From Thermococcus sp. MAR1 (GTDB lineage Archaea; Methanobacteriota_B; Thermococci; Thermococcales; Thermococcaceae): DNA of 64,000 bases. Location: positions 124,001 through 188,000 of the forward strand of contig NZ_SNUF01000002.1 in assembly GCF_012027305.1 (NCBI RefSeq). The letters are read 5' to 3'. This document shows, in pieces, positions 57,568-64,000 of this stretch. Each line of letters begins with the position of its first letter. The first letter of the stretch is position 1. A program made the translations under genes and the position numbers. The notes below the pieces were generated by a model. The model ran no database searches and had not been told where the DNA came from. It saw only the letters and a program-made list of their open reading frames with translations.

Positions 57568-57624
57568 GGGGATGATGAGTCTGGAGCCCCCTGAGCAGTG
57601 ATGATGTTTCGCGGGGCTGACCGG
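57568..57624 (+). ncRNA. C/D box sRNA next to a coding start
   Basis: C ATGATGA 57572-57578, D' CTGA 57591-57594, C' GTGATGA 57598-57604, D CTGA 57617-57620; both guides are 12 nt (57579-57590, 57605-57616) and the D'-C' spacer is 3 nt, all textbook values. GG/CC pairs outside. Predicted pairing partners are 5'-GGGGCUCCAGAC and 5'-CCCCGCGAAACA; I do not recognise their source. The next coding start is only 6 bases after the D box, so the sRNA may be processed from the 5' leader of that mRNA. Confidence 0.9.
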
Positions 57625-57625
57625 A

Positions 57626-57922
57626 ATGATAAGGGAGCACCTTTGTAAGGACTACATCGAGGAGATTGAAAGGCTCGAACGCTCCATCAGGGAGCTTGAG
57701 GAAGAGATAATAGAACTCCGCATGCAGCTCAACCTGAAGGTGGACGAGGCAAATCGCCTGGCAATAGAGAACGCGAGCTTAAGGCATAAGCTGGAGTTGA
57801 TGGAAAAACGCGAGAAGTTACTCGCGGAGTTTCTTCGAAAGCTGAAGGTTCCAGTGGTACACATCGACGAGGAGCAGTTTGAGGATATTGAGGTTGATCT
57901 AACTCCCGATTCGAAGGAGTGA
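57626..57922 (+). CDS. Small coiled-coil protein
   Basis: A 98-residue protein, nearly all heptad-type coiled coil (IEEIERLERSIRELEEEIIEL and further to about residue 70), ending in a short acidic tail with VVHIDEEQFEDIEVDL. One Cys near the N-terminus. No family recognised. ATG 57626 has only GGGG nine bases upstream, within the sRNA 3' end. It lies 57 bases before alaS on the same strand. Confidence 0.7.
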   Translation: MIREHLCKDYIEEIERLERSIRELEEEIIELRMQLNLKVDEANRLAIENASLRHKLELMEKREKLLAEFLRKLKVPVVHIDEEQFEDIEVDLTPDSKE

Positions 57923-57979
57923 GGAAAACCTTAATTAGTCCTATCCACGTTTCTATTTCAGTTCAAAGAGGTGAGGCTC

Positions 57980-60709
57980 ATGAGCATGGACATGACGACC
58001 AGGATGTTTAAGGAGGAAGGATGGATAAGGAAGCAGTGCCCCAAGTGCGGCAAGTTCTTCTGGACGCTCGACCCGGACAGGGAGACCTGCGGAGACCCGC
58101 CGTGCGACGAATATCAGTTCATCGGAAAGCCCGGCATACCCAAGAAGTACACCCTTGAGGAGATGCGCGAGAAGTTCCTGAGCTTCTTCGAGAAGCACGG
58201 GCACGGAAGGGTAAAGCGCTACCCCGTTCTGCCGAGATGGCGCGATGATGTGCTCCTCGTTGGGGCTTCGATCATGGACTTTCAGCCGTGGGTCATCAGC
58301 GGCGAGGCCGATCCGCCGGCCAACCCCCTCACGATAAGCCAGCCCTCAATAAGGTTCACCGACATAGATAACGTCGGAATAACCGGCAGGCACTTCACGA
58401 TATTCGAGATGATGGCGCACCACGCCTTCAACTACCCTGACAAGCCGATTTACTGGATGGACGAGACTGTTGAACTCGCCTTCGAGTTCTTCACCAAGGA
58501 GCTGGGAATGAAGGCTGAGGATATAACCTTCAAGGAGAACCCCTGGGCCGGTGGAGGAAATGCCGGACCGGCCTTTGAAGTCCTCTACCGCGGTCTTGAG
58601 GTGGCAACGCTCGTCTTCATGCAGTACAAGAAGGCCCCTGAGAACGCTCCAGCCGACCAGGTCGTCGAGATAAAGGGCGACTACTATGTCCCGATGGAGA
58701 CGAGGGTGGTTGACACCGGCTACGGCCTTGAGCGCCTGGTGTGGATGAGCCAGGGGACGCCGACTGCCTACGATGCCGTTCTTGCCTATGTCGTTGAGCC
58801 GCTCAAGAAGCTCGCTGGAGTTGAGAGGATAGACGAGAGAATTCTGATGGAGAACTCCCGTTTGGCAGGAATGTTCGACATAGAGGATATGGGCGACCTC
58901 AAGGTTCTCCGCCGGGAAGTGGCCGAGCGCGTCGGCATAAGCGTCGAGGAGCTTGAAAGGGCAGTAAGGCCCTACGAGCTCATCTATGCCATAGCCGACC
59001 ACACGAAGGCTTTGACCTTCATGCTCGCCGACGGTGTAATCCCCTCCAACGTTAAAGCCGGCTATCTGGCTAGGCTTCTTATAAGGAAGAGCATAAGGCA
59101 CCTCCGCGAGCTTGGGCTTGAGACACCGCTCGCTGAGATCGTCGCCATGCACATAAAGGAGCTCTCCCCGACCTTCCCGGAGTTCAAGGAGATGGAGGAT
59201 GTAATCCTCGATATAGTCAACGTCGAGGAGAAGCGCTACCAGGAAACCCTCAAGCGCGGAAGCGACCTCGTGAAGAGAGAGGTTGCAAAGCTCAAAAAGG
59301 CCGGAAAGACCGAGATACCCCTCGAAAAGCTAATCCTGTTCTACGAGAGCCATGGCTTAACGCCGGAGATAGTCGCGGAAGTCGCCAAGAGGGAGGGGGT
59401 TAAGGTCCACATCCCTGACAACTTCTACACGCTGGTTGCGAAGGACGCCGAGAAGACGGCCAGAGAAGAGGCCGCCAAATACGTCGTTGACTTCGAGCTG
59501 GTCAAAGATTTGCCCGACACGAGGACGCTCTACTACGAAGACCCCTTCATGAGGGAGTTCGATGCGGAAGTTCTTAAGGTCATAGAGGACTGGGTCGTTT
59601 TGAACCAGACTGCCTTCTATCCGGAGGGCGGTGGTCAGCCATCCGACCTCGGTGAGCTGGGCGGAGTGAAGGTTCTGGACGTCCAGAAGGTCGGAAAGGT
59701 AATCCTCCACAGGGTGGAGAGGCCCGAGGCCTTCAGAGAGGGCATGACCGTCCACGGGAAGATCGACTGGGAGAGGAGAATCCAGCACATGCGCCACCAC
59801 ACGGGGACCCACGTTCTCATGGGGGCTCTAGTTAGGGTCCTAGGCAAGCACGTCTGGCAGGCCGGAAGCCAGCTCTCAACCGATTGGGCCAGGTTAGATA
59901 TTTCCCACTACAAGCGCATAACCGAGGAAGAGCTCAGAGAAATCGAGCGCCTCGCGAACCGCGTCGTCATGGAGAACAGGAAGGTAACCTGGGAGTGGCT
60001 TCCAAGGACCGAGGCCGAGATGAAGTACGGCTTCCGCCTCTACCAGGGTGGAGTTGTCCCAGGAAGGGTAATCCGCGTCCTCAACATCGAGGACTGGGAC
60101 GTCCAGGCCTGCGGTGGAACGCACCTGCCGAACACAGGTCTTATAGGCCCGATTAAGATTCTCAGGACGGAGCGCATACAGGACGGCGTCGAGAGGATAA
60201 TCTTCGCGGCAGGTGAAGCCGCAATCAACTGGATGCAGGAGACGGAGAGGATACTTAAGAGGACGAGCGAGGTCTTCCGCGTTCCTCCGGAGAAGGTGCC
60301 CGAAACAGCGGAAAGGTTCTTCAACGAGTGGAAGCAGGCTAGGAAAGAGGTGGAGAAACTCAGAAAGGAGTTGGCCAAGCTTTTAGTCTACGAGCTTGAG
60401 GGCAAAGCTGAGAAGATTGGGGAGATAGAGTTCATCGGAGCCGTCGTTGAGGGTGCGATGGACGACCTCCGCGAGGCCGCCAACAGGCTCAGGAAGGAGA
60501 AGAGGGTTATAGCCCTCATCAGCGGGGAGGGCCACTTCGTCGTTGCAGTAGGAGATGGCCTGGACGTAAGGGCCGGCGAGCTGGCGAAGGTGATAACGAG
60601 CGTCGCCGGCGGTGGCGGTGGCGGAAGGAAGGAGCTCGCCCAGGGCAGAATCAGGAACCCGCTGAAGGCGGAAGAGGCTATAGCCGAGGTAAGAAAGCAC
60701 CTCGGCTGA
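57980..60709 (+). CDS. alaS: Alanine--tRNA ligase
   Basis: Charges tRNA-Ala, with editing of misacylated Ser/Gly. A 909-residue archaeal-type enzyme. N-terminal zinc motif CPKCGK...ETCGDPPC (residues about 20-45), class II catalytic core with [20 protein letters not shown] (in pieces), editing-domain metal motif HHTGTHVL with CGGTH, and a C-terminal Gly-rich C-Ala domain with [16 protein letters not shown] 57980 is preceded by GAGGTGA. Confidence 0.98.
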   Translation: MSMDMTTRMFKEEGWIRKQCPKCGKFFWTLDPDRETCGDPPCDEYQFIGKPGIPKKYTLEEMREKFLSFFEKHGHGRVKRYPVLPRWRDDVLLVGASIMDFQPWVISGEADPPANPLTISQPSIRFTDIDNVGITGRHFTIFEMMAHHAFNYPDKPIYWMDETVELAFEFFTKELGMKAEDITFKENPWAGGGNAGPAFEVLYRGLEVATLVFMQYKKAPENAPADQVVEIKGDYYVPMETRVVDTGYGLERLVWMSQGTPTAYDAVLAYVVEPLKKLAGVERIDERILMENSRLAGMFDIEDMGDLKVLRREVAERVGISVEELERAVRPYELIYAIADHTKALTFMLADGVIPSNVKAGYLARLLIRKSIRHLRELGLETPLAEIVAMHIKELSPTFPEFKEMEDVILDIVNVEEKRYQETLKRGSDLVKREVAKLKKAGKTEIPLEKLILFYESHGLTPEIVAEVAKREGVKVHIPDNFYTLVAKDAEKTAREEAAKYVVDFELVKDLPDTRTLYYEDPFMREFDAEVLKVIEDWVVLNQTAFYPEGGGQPSDLGELGGVKVLDVQKVGKVILHRVERPEAFREGMTVHGKIDWERRIQHMRHHTGTHVLMGALVRVLGKHVWQAGSQLSTDWARLDISHYKRITEEELREIERLANRVVMENRKVTWEWLPRTEAEMKYGFRLYQGGVVPGRVIRVLNIEDWDVQACGGTHLPNTGLIGPIKILRTERIQDGVERIIFAAGEAAINWMQETERILKRTSEVFRVPPEKVPETAERFFNEWKQARKEVEKLRKELAKLLVYELEGKAEKIGEIEFIGAVVEGAMDDLREAANRLRKEKRVIALISGEGHFVVAVGDGLDVRAGELAKVITSVAGGGGGGRKELAQGRIRNPLKAEEAIAEVRKHLG

Positions 60710-60724
60710 TTCAAAACTTTTTGG

Positions 60725-61090
60725 GTGGTTGAAATCAGAGTGAAGGCCCTAACCAAGGAAGCGACTGAGATAGCCAGAGGAAGGGGGTTAACGGCGGTTC
60801 CCGAGTATCGAACAGCCGACGGCACTAGAATCGACCTGGCGATACTGAACGATGGAAAGAAACTGCTCGCAATCGAGTTCGAGAACTCTTACAAGTGGAT
60901 CCGCCAGAGGCTCCTATACAACATTGTTAAAGCCTCCAGAGCCGGCTTCTCGGAGCTCTGGGTTGTGTATCCGTTTCAGGCCCCCCAATTAGGCTGGATA
61001 AACGAGTACGCCATGGAGCTTGGCGTTGAGTTAAGAATCCTCGGGCCGGAGGAGTTCAGGGAAAAGATACGGGGCATCAGAGCCCAGTAG
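60725..61090 (+). CDS. PD-(D/E)XK-like nuclease-fold protein
   Basis: A 121-residue protein. The segment GTRIDLAILNDGKKLLAIEFE gives an Asp, then a strand with Glu-Phe-Glu, arranged like the D-x(n)-E-x-K core of PD-(D/E)XK enzymes, except that the Lys is not obvious (Asn-Ser-Tyr-Lys follows). A later strand SELWVVYPF and helical parts fit the fold. It may be an inactive or RNA-binding member. GTG 60725 is an uncertain start; GTG 60740 is possible. It lies 15 bases after alaS and may be coupled. It overlaps the convergent NIF3 gene by 14 bases. Confidence 0.6.
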   Translation: MVEIRVKALTKEATEIARGRGLTAVPEYRTADGTRIDLAILNDGKKLLAIEFENSYKWIRQRLLYNIVKASRAGFSELWVVYPFQAPQLGWINEYAMELGVELRILGPEEFREKIRGIRAQ

Positions 61091-61829
61091 GCTCGTCTAT
61101 GAAGAAAACTTCGATCCCAAACTTTTCTTTCACGACCTCCATGAGCGCTTTAACCCCGAGTGTCTCGGTCTTGTAGTGGCCGGCAACGAGGACGCTCTGC
61201 GGCAGGTCGATGGCCGTTAGATAATCCGCGTGGGTGAACTCGCCCGTTACGAGCAGGTCGATGTCCTTTCTGTGGGCTTCTTCCAAAGCGAAGGCCCCTG
61301 CCCCACTTATTGCCCCAACGGTTTTAATTTTACGCTTCCCGAACTCGTAGGTCTTGACGGTGGTGTCGAGCTTCTCCGCTATTACCTGTGCCACCTTTTC
61401 TATTGGCTGTTCTTTCTCAAACTCGCCGTAGAAGCCTATGCTCAGGCCTCTGTAGTCCCCAAAGGGTCCCATTGGCTCTATACCGAGGAGCCTTAAAAGC
61501 TCAACGTTGTTGCCAACCTCGGGATGGGCATCGAGGGGCAAATGGGCAGCGTAGAGGTTTATTCCGCCCTCCATAAGGGCCTTCAAACGCCTGTAGTGTA
61601 TTCCGGTGATGTATCCAAGGCCGCCCCATATCATACCGTGGTGGACTATCAGCATGTCGGCTTTTCCTTTAACGGCCCGCTCTATGGTTCTAAGCGTCGT
61701 ATCGACGGCAAAAGCTATTCTCTCAACTTCCTCCTTTCCCTCCACCTGGAGGCCGTTGCTCGACTTGTCTGGGTAAGCCTGAACGTTGAGGTATTCGTCG
61801 AGGAAGGCAACGAGCTCGTCACGGTTCAT
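61077..61829 (-). CDS. NIF3-like dinuclear metal-centre protein
   Basis: A 250-residue protein of the NIF3/YbgI family, which forms toroidal hexamers with a two-metal site; its function is unsettled. Metal ligands are in LIVHHGMIWGG and near the C-terminus in VLVAGHYKTETLGV; conserved are SNGLQVEG and YAAHLPLDAHPEVGNN. ATG 61829 has GGTGAG upstream. The TTTTAAAA element at 61889-61896 is shared with the divergent elp3 gene. Confidence 0.93.
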   Translation of the reverse strand: MNRDELVAFLDEYLNVQAYPDKSSNGLQVEGKEEVERIAFAVDTTLRTIERAVKGKADMLIVHHGMIWGGLGYITGIHYRRLKALMEGGINLYAAHLPLDAHPEVGNNVELLRLLGIEPMGPFGDYRGLSIGFYGEFEKEQPIEKVAQVIAEKLDTTVKTYEFGKRKIKTVGAISGAGAFALEEAHRKDIDLLVTGEFTHADYLTAIDLPQSVLVAGHYKTETLGVKALMEVVKEKFGIEVFFIDEPTGL

Positions 61830-61842
61830 TTTCTCACCTCTA

Positions 61843-61896
61843 TTCACCTGGTGAATTATTCACTAACTGAATATGTCCAGCAAACCCTTTTAAAAC
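61843..61896. promoter_or_regulatory. Divergent promoter with two inverted repeats
   Basis: Between the NIF3-like gene and elp3, TTCACC-T-GGTGAA (61843-61855) and TATTCA-CTAAC-TGAATA (61858-61874) lie side by side; a TTTTAAAA (61889-61896) is the likely TATA. Both repeats share ATTCAC. They sit over or downstream of the NIF3 transcription start. Confidence 0.45.
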
Positions 61897-61927
61897 CGAG
61901 CCTCAACTCCAGCCGAGAGGTGTTGAG

Positions 61928-63703
61928 ATGGGTGAGGATGAGTTTAGGAAGGCCGTTGAGGAGCTCGCGAGGGCCGTTATGAACGGCGAGATAAAGGGCC
62001 GTGAGGAGCTCAACAGGTACAAGATAGCCGTATCCAGGAAGTATCATCTCTCGAAGATTCCCGGTAACTCGGACATCCTCAAGGCCATCCCCGAGGAAAG
62101 AAGGGAAGAGTTCAGGGAACTGCTCAAAAGAAAGCCGACGAGAACGATAAGCGGCGTGGCAGTCGTAGCTATGATGACCAAGCCCTTCCCGTGCCCACAC
62201 GGGCGCTGCATATACTGCCCCGGCGGGCCGAGCGTTGGCTCTCCGCAGAGCTACACGGGAAGGGAGCCTTCAGCTTTAAGGGCCGTCCAGAGCGCGTATC
62301 ATCCATACATCATCATGATGCGCAGGTTGAAGCAGCTCACCGACATAGGGCACGACGTCGACAAGGTCGAGGTCATCATCCAGGGAGGTACTTTTCCAGC
62401 GGTTGATCTCGACTACCAGGAGTGGTTCGTCAAGTGTGCCTTCAAAGCGATGAACGACTTCCCGCACTTTAGGGATATAGAAAACCTCGATGAGAAGCTC
62501 GTCAGGCTAATTGTTAAGGGAGATGAGTCCGTCTTTGACGAGGACCCGAAGTTTAAGGAAGCATGGGAGAAAACCCACTCAAAGCCCTACTACTACCTCG
62601 AAGACGAGCAGAGGAAGAACGAGAGGGCTAAGGTCAGGATGGTCGGCCTGACCATTGAAACCCGCCCGGACTGGGCCTTTGAGAGGCAAATAGACAGAAT
62701 GCTCCGCCTCGGAACCACGAGGGTCGAGCTCGGCGTCCAGACGGTATTCAACTTCATCCACGAGCGGACTAAGAGGGGGCACGGCGTTGAGGAAATCGTT
62801 AAGGCCACGCAACTCCTTCGCGATGCCGGCCTTAAAATAAACTACCACATAATGCCGGGCCTTCCGGGGAGCAACTTCGAGCGCGACCTTTACACTTTTC
62901 AGGCTATCTTTGAGGACGCTCGCTTCCGTCCGGACATGCTGAAGATATACCCCACGCTCGTTACGGCAGATGCACCGCTCTATCGCTGGTGGAAGGAGGG
63001 TAAATATCGTCCTTACCGCACGGAAGAAGCCGTTGAGCTTCTGGTTGAGGCATACAAGCTCTTTCCCAAGTGGGTCCGCGTGATGAGAATCCAGCGCGAT
63101 ATTCCAGTTCAGCTCATCGTTGACGGCGTCAAGCACTCCAATTTGGGTCAGTTAGTCTTCAACGAGCTGGTTAAGAGGGGCATAAGACCGAGGGAGATTC
63201 GCTTTAGGGAAGTCGGCCACATGATGGAGAAGTTCGGGGTTCAGCCCGAAATCGAGCACATCAAACTGCTCCGTGAGGACTATGAAGCGGCTGGAGGTAA
63301 AGAGATATTCCTCAGCTTTGAGGACGTCAAAAACGACATCCTCATCGGCTTCCTCCGCCTCAGAATTCCGAGTGAAAAGGCCCACCGGAGGGAGATAAAC
63401 TGCTGTCCCTCAGCCATAGTCAGGGAGCTCCACGTTTACGGCCCGCTCGTGCCGATAGGTGGAAAGCCTAAGTACGAGTGGCAGCACAGGGGATATGGAA
63501 GGGAGCTTTTGAGCGAGGCCGAGAGGATAGCTCGCGAGGAGTTCGACGTCAGGAAGATGCTCGTCATCAGCGGTGTCGGCGTCAGGAACTACTACCGGAA
63601 ATTCGGCTACCGGAAGAACGGGCCCTACGTGGCGAAGAGGCTCGATAGGGGCTACGCTGACTTCGAAATCCGCGGGCACTTCGACGGGCACCTGAACACC
63701 TGA
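61928..63703 (+). CDS. elp3: Elp3-type tRNA uridine(34) modification radical SAM/GNAT enzyme
   Basis: Adds a carboxymethyl-type group to wobble uridine 34 using acetyl-CoA and SAM. A 591-residue protein: N-terminal tRNA-binding helices, radical SAM cysteines C89, C94, C97 (CPHGRCIYC), the GLTIETRPDWA and LGVQTVFNFI segments of the radical SAM core, a zinc-binding linker, and a C-terminal GNAT domain with YGRELLSEAERIA and GVRNYYRKFGY. ATG 61928 follows GAGGTG. Works together with the TtuA/Ncs6-like thiolases on wobble bases. Confidence 0.96.
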   Translation: MGEDEFRKAVEELARAVMNGEIKGREELNRYKIAVSRKYHLSKIPGNSDILKAIPEERREEFRELLKRKPTRTISGVAVVAMMTKPFPCPHGRCIYCPGGPSVGSPQSYTGREPSALRAVQSAYHPYIIMMRRLKQLTDIGHDVDKVEVIIQGGTFPAVDLDYQEWFVKCAFKAMNDFPHFRDIENLDEKLVRLIVKGDESVFDEDPKFKEAWEKTHSKPYYYLEDEQRKNERAKVRMVGLTIETRPDWAFERQIDRMLRLGTTRVELGVQTVFNFIHERTKRGHGVEEIVKATQLLRDAGLKINYHIMPGLPGSNFERDLYTFQAIFEDARFRPDMLKIYPTLVTADAPLYRWWKEGKYRPYRTEEAVELLVEAYKLFPKWVRVMRIQRDIPVQLIVDGVKHSNLGQLVFNELVKRGIRPREIRFREVGHMMEKFGVQPEIEHIKLLREDYEAAGGKEIFLSFEDVKNDILIGFLRLRIPSEKAHRREINCCPSAIVRELHVYGPLVPIGGKPKYEWQHRGYGRELLSEAERIAREEFDVRKMLVISGVGVRNYYRKFGYRKNGPYVAKRLDRGYADFEIRGHFDGHLNT

Positions 63704-63825
63704 AAGGTGGTTTGTACCTCCTTGACCTCAGTTTATTTTTATCACCCAGTTCTGAGGAAAAAACCTTTTCTTGCTAGTAAAACTTTTAAGCACTGGTGAA
63801 CAAGTATGGACTGAGGTGAAGCACA

Positions 63826-64000
63826 GTGGCCCTGAAGAAAAAGCTATCCTATGAGACAAGTTTCAGAGTCAAGGTTCTCATACTGGCGCTCATTTTTGGA
63901 ATCGCCATATTCATGATAGTGTACTACCCCCTGCTGAGCCATCAGACCAACCCCTGGGGAGTTGCCGCCCCAAAGGGACAGATCGTTCTTGCCCAGAACT
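63826..64000 (+). CDS. N-terminus of a membrane-anchored protein, cut by the window end
   Basis: GTG 63826, six bases after GAGGTGA, begins MALKKKLSYETSFRVKVLIL, a basic start followed by one hydrophobic helix (LIFGIAIFMIVYYPLL) and an outside segment with HQTNPWGVAAPKGQIVLAQN. The frame is open to the window end (58 codons). Family not recognisable from this part. A TATA-like ACTTTTAAG at 63782-63790 lies upstream. Confidence 0.7.
   Translation, partial: MALKKKLSYETSFRVKVLILALIFGIAIFMIVYYPLLSHQTNPWGVAAPKGQIVLAQN

Noticed and set aside
1-64000. CRISPR array, rRNA, tRNA or insertion sequence
   Set aside because: I saw no regularly spaced repeats, no tRNA-like T-loop with cloverleaf pairing, no rRNA segment and no transposase gene.

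Overview
The window is chromosomal DNA of a hyperthermophilic archaeon of the order Thermococcales, most likely a Thermococcus. The evidence is the gene content (GH57 4-alpha-glucanotransferase, two DUF257 proteins, MfnA-type decarboxylase, M32 carboxypeptidase, archaeal-type AlaRS with an N-terminal zinc motif), archaeal TATA promoters with several leaderless starts, GGTGA-type ribosome binding sites, canonical C/D box sRNAs and a Thermococcales Glycolytic Motif (TATCAC-N5-GTGATA). The backbone is dense and GC-rich, with many 4-30 nt overlaps between neighbours. No stretch over 300 bases lacks a feature. The longest gaps (13665-13941, 36785-37069, 57374-57625) hold a gene relic, sRNA genes and operators.

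Layout: 1-6117, a type IV pilus/type II secretion-like operon (membrane-anchored DUF515-like protein, secreted protein, FlaI/GspE ATPase, two TadC-like membrane proteins). 6094-7179, an FKBP isomerase and a DUF2118 protein. 7243-11179, a DUF4129/MoxR/DUF58 operon. 11176-19341, housekeeping genes (PfkB kinase, carboxypeptidase, ASCH protein, geranylgeranyl reductase family, pyroglutamyl peptidase, DUF460 protein) and one intact VapBC pair beside a DUF433 relic. 19322-25121, a wHTH/membrane-protein pair, two paralogous KaiC-like proteins lacking a P-loop, a decayed CPBP protease, an AAA ATPase and a tRNA thiolase. 26382-36001, a surface-glycan locus in which two AT-rich plus-strand modules (26382-28786 and 31399-34804) adjoin a GC-richer minus-strand backbone (ugd, galU, GT2, flippase). 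The GT2 and flippase genes are each cut off at the 3' end of a module. 36072-38530, two sRNAs, a frameshifted VapC with its VapB, a CDF metal transporter and a doubly broken RHH/MazF pair. 38565-46803, MfnA, cation antiporters, a HAD phosphatase, a polyprenol kinase-like protein, the TGM-controlled GH57 enzyme, a second tRNA thiolase and tandem DUF257 genes. 46886-64000, FAD oxidoreductase, CBS protein, two more antiporters, MarC, hisS, a 40-residue basic protein, PLD lipoprotein, racemase/aminotransferase with an AgcS symporter under a large palindrome, alaS, NIF3 and elp3.

Three themes recur. The first is RNA biology: four C/D box sRNAs with mostly 12-nt guides (two matching 16S rRNA), two tRNA sulfurtransferases, Elp3, HisRS and AlaRS. 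The second is cell-envelope variation by module exchange. The third is a toxin-antitoxin graveyard in which single-base lesions can be pinpointed. The least described content is a set of four P-loop-less RecA/KaiC-like or DUF257 proteins. Palindromic operators sit in at least five promoters.
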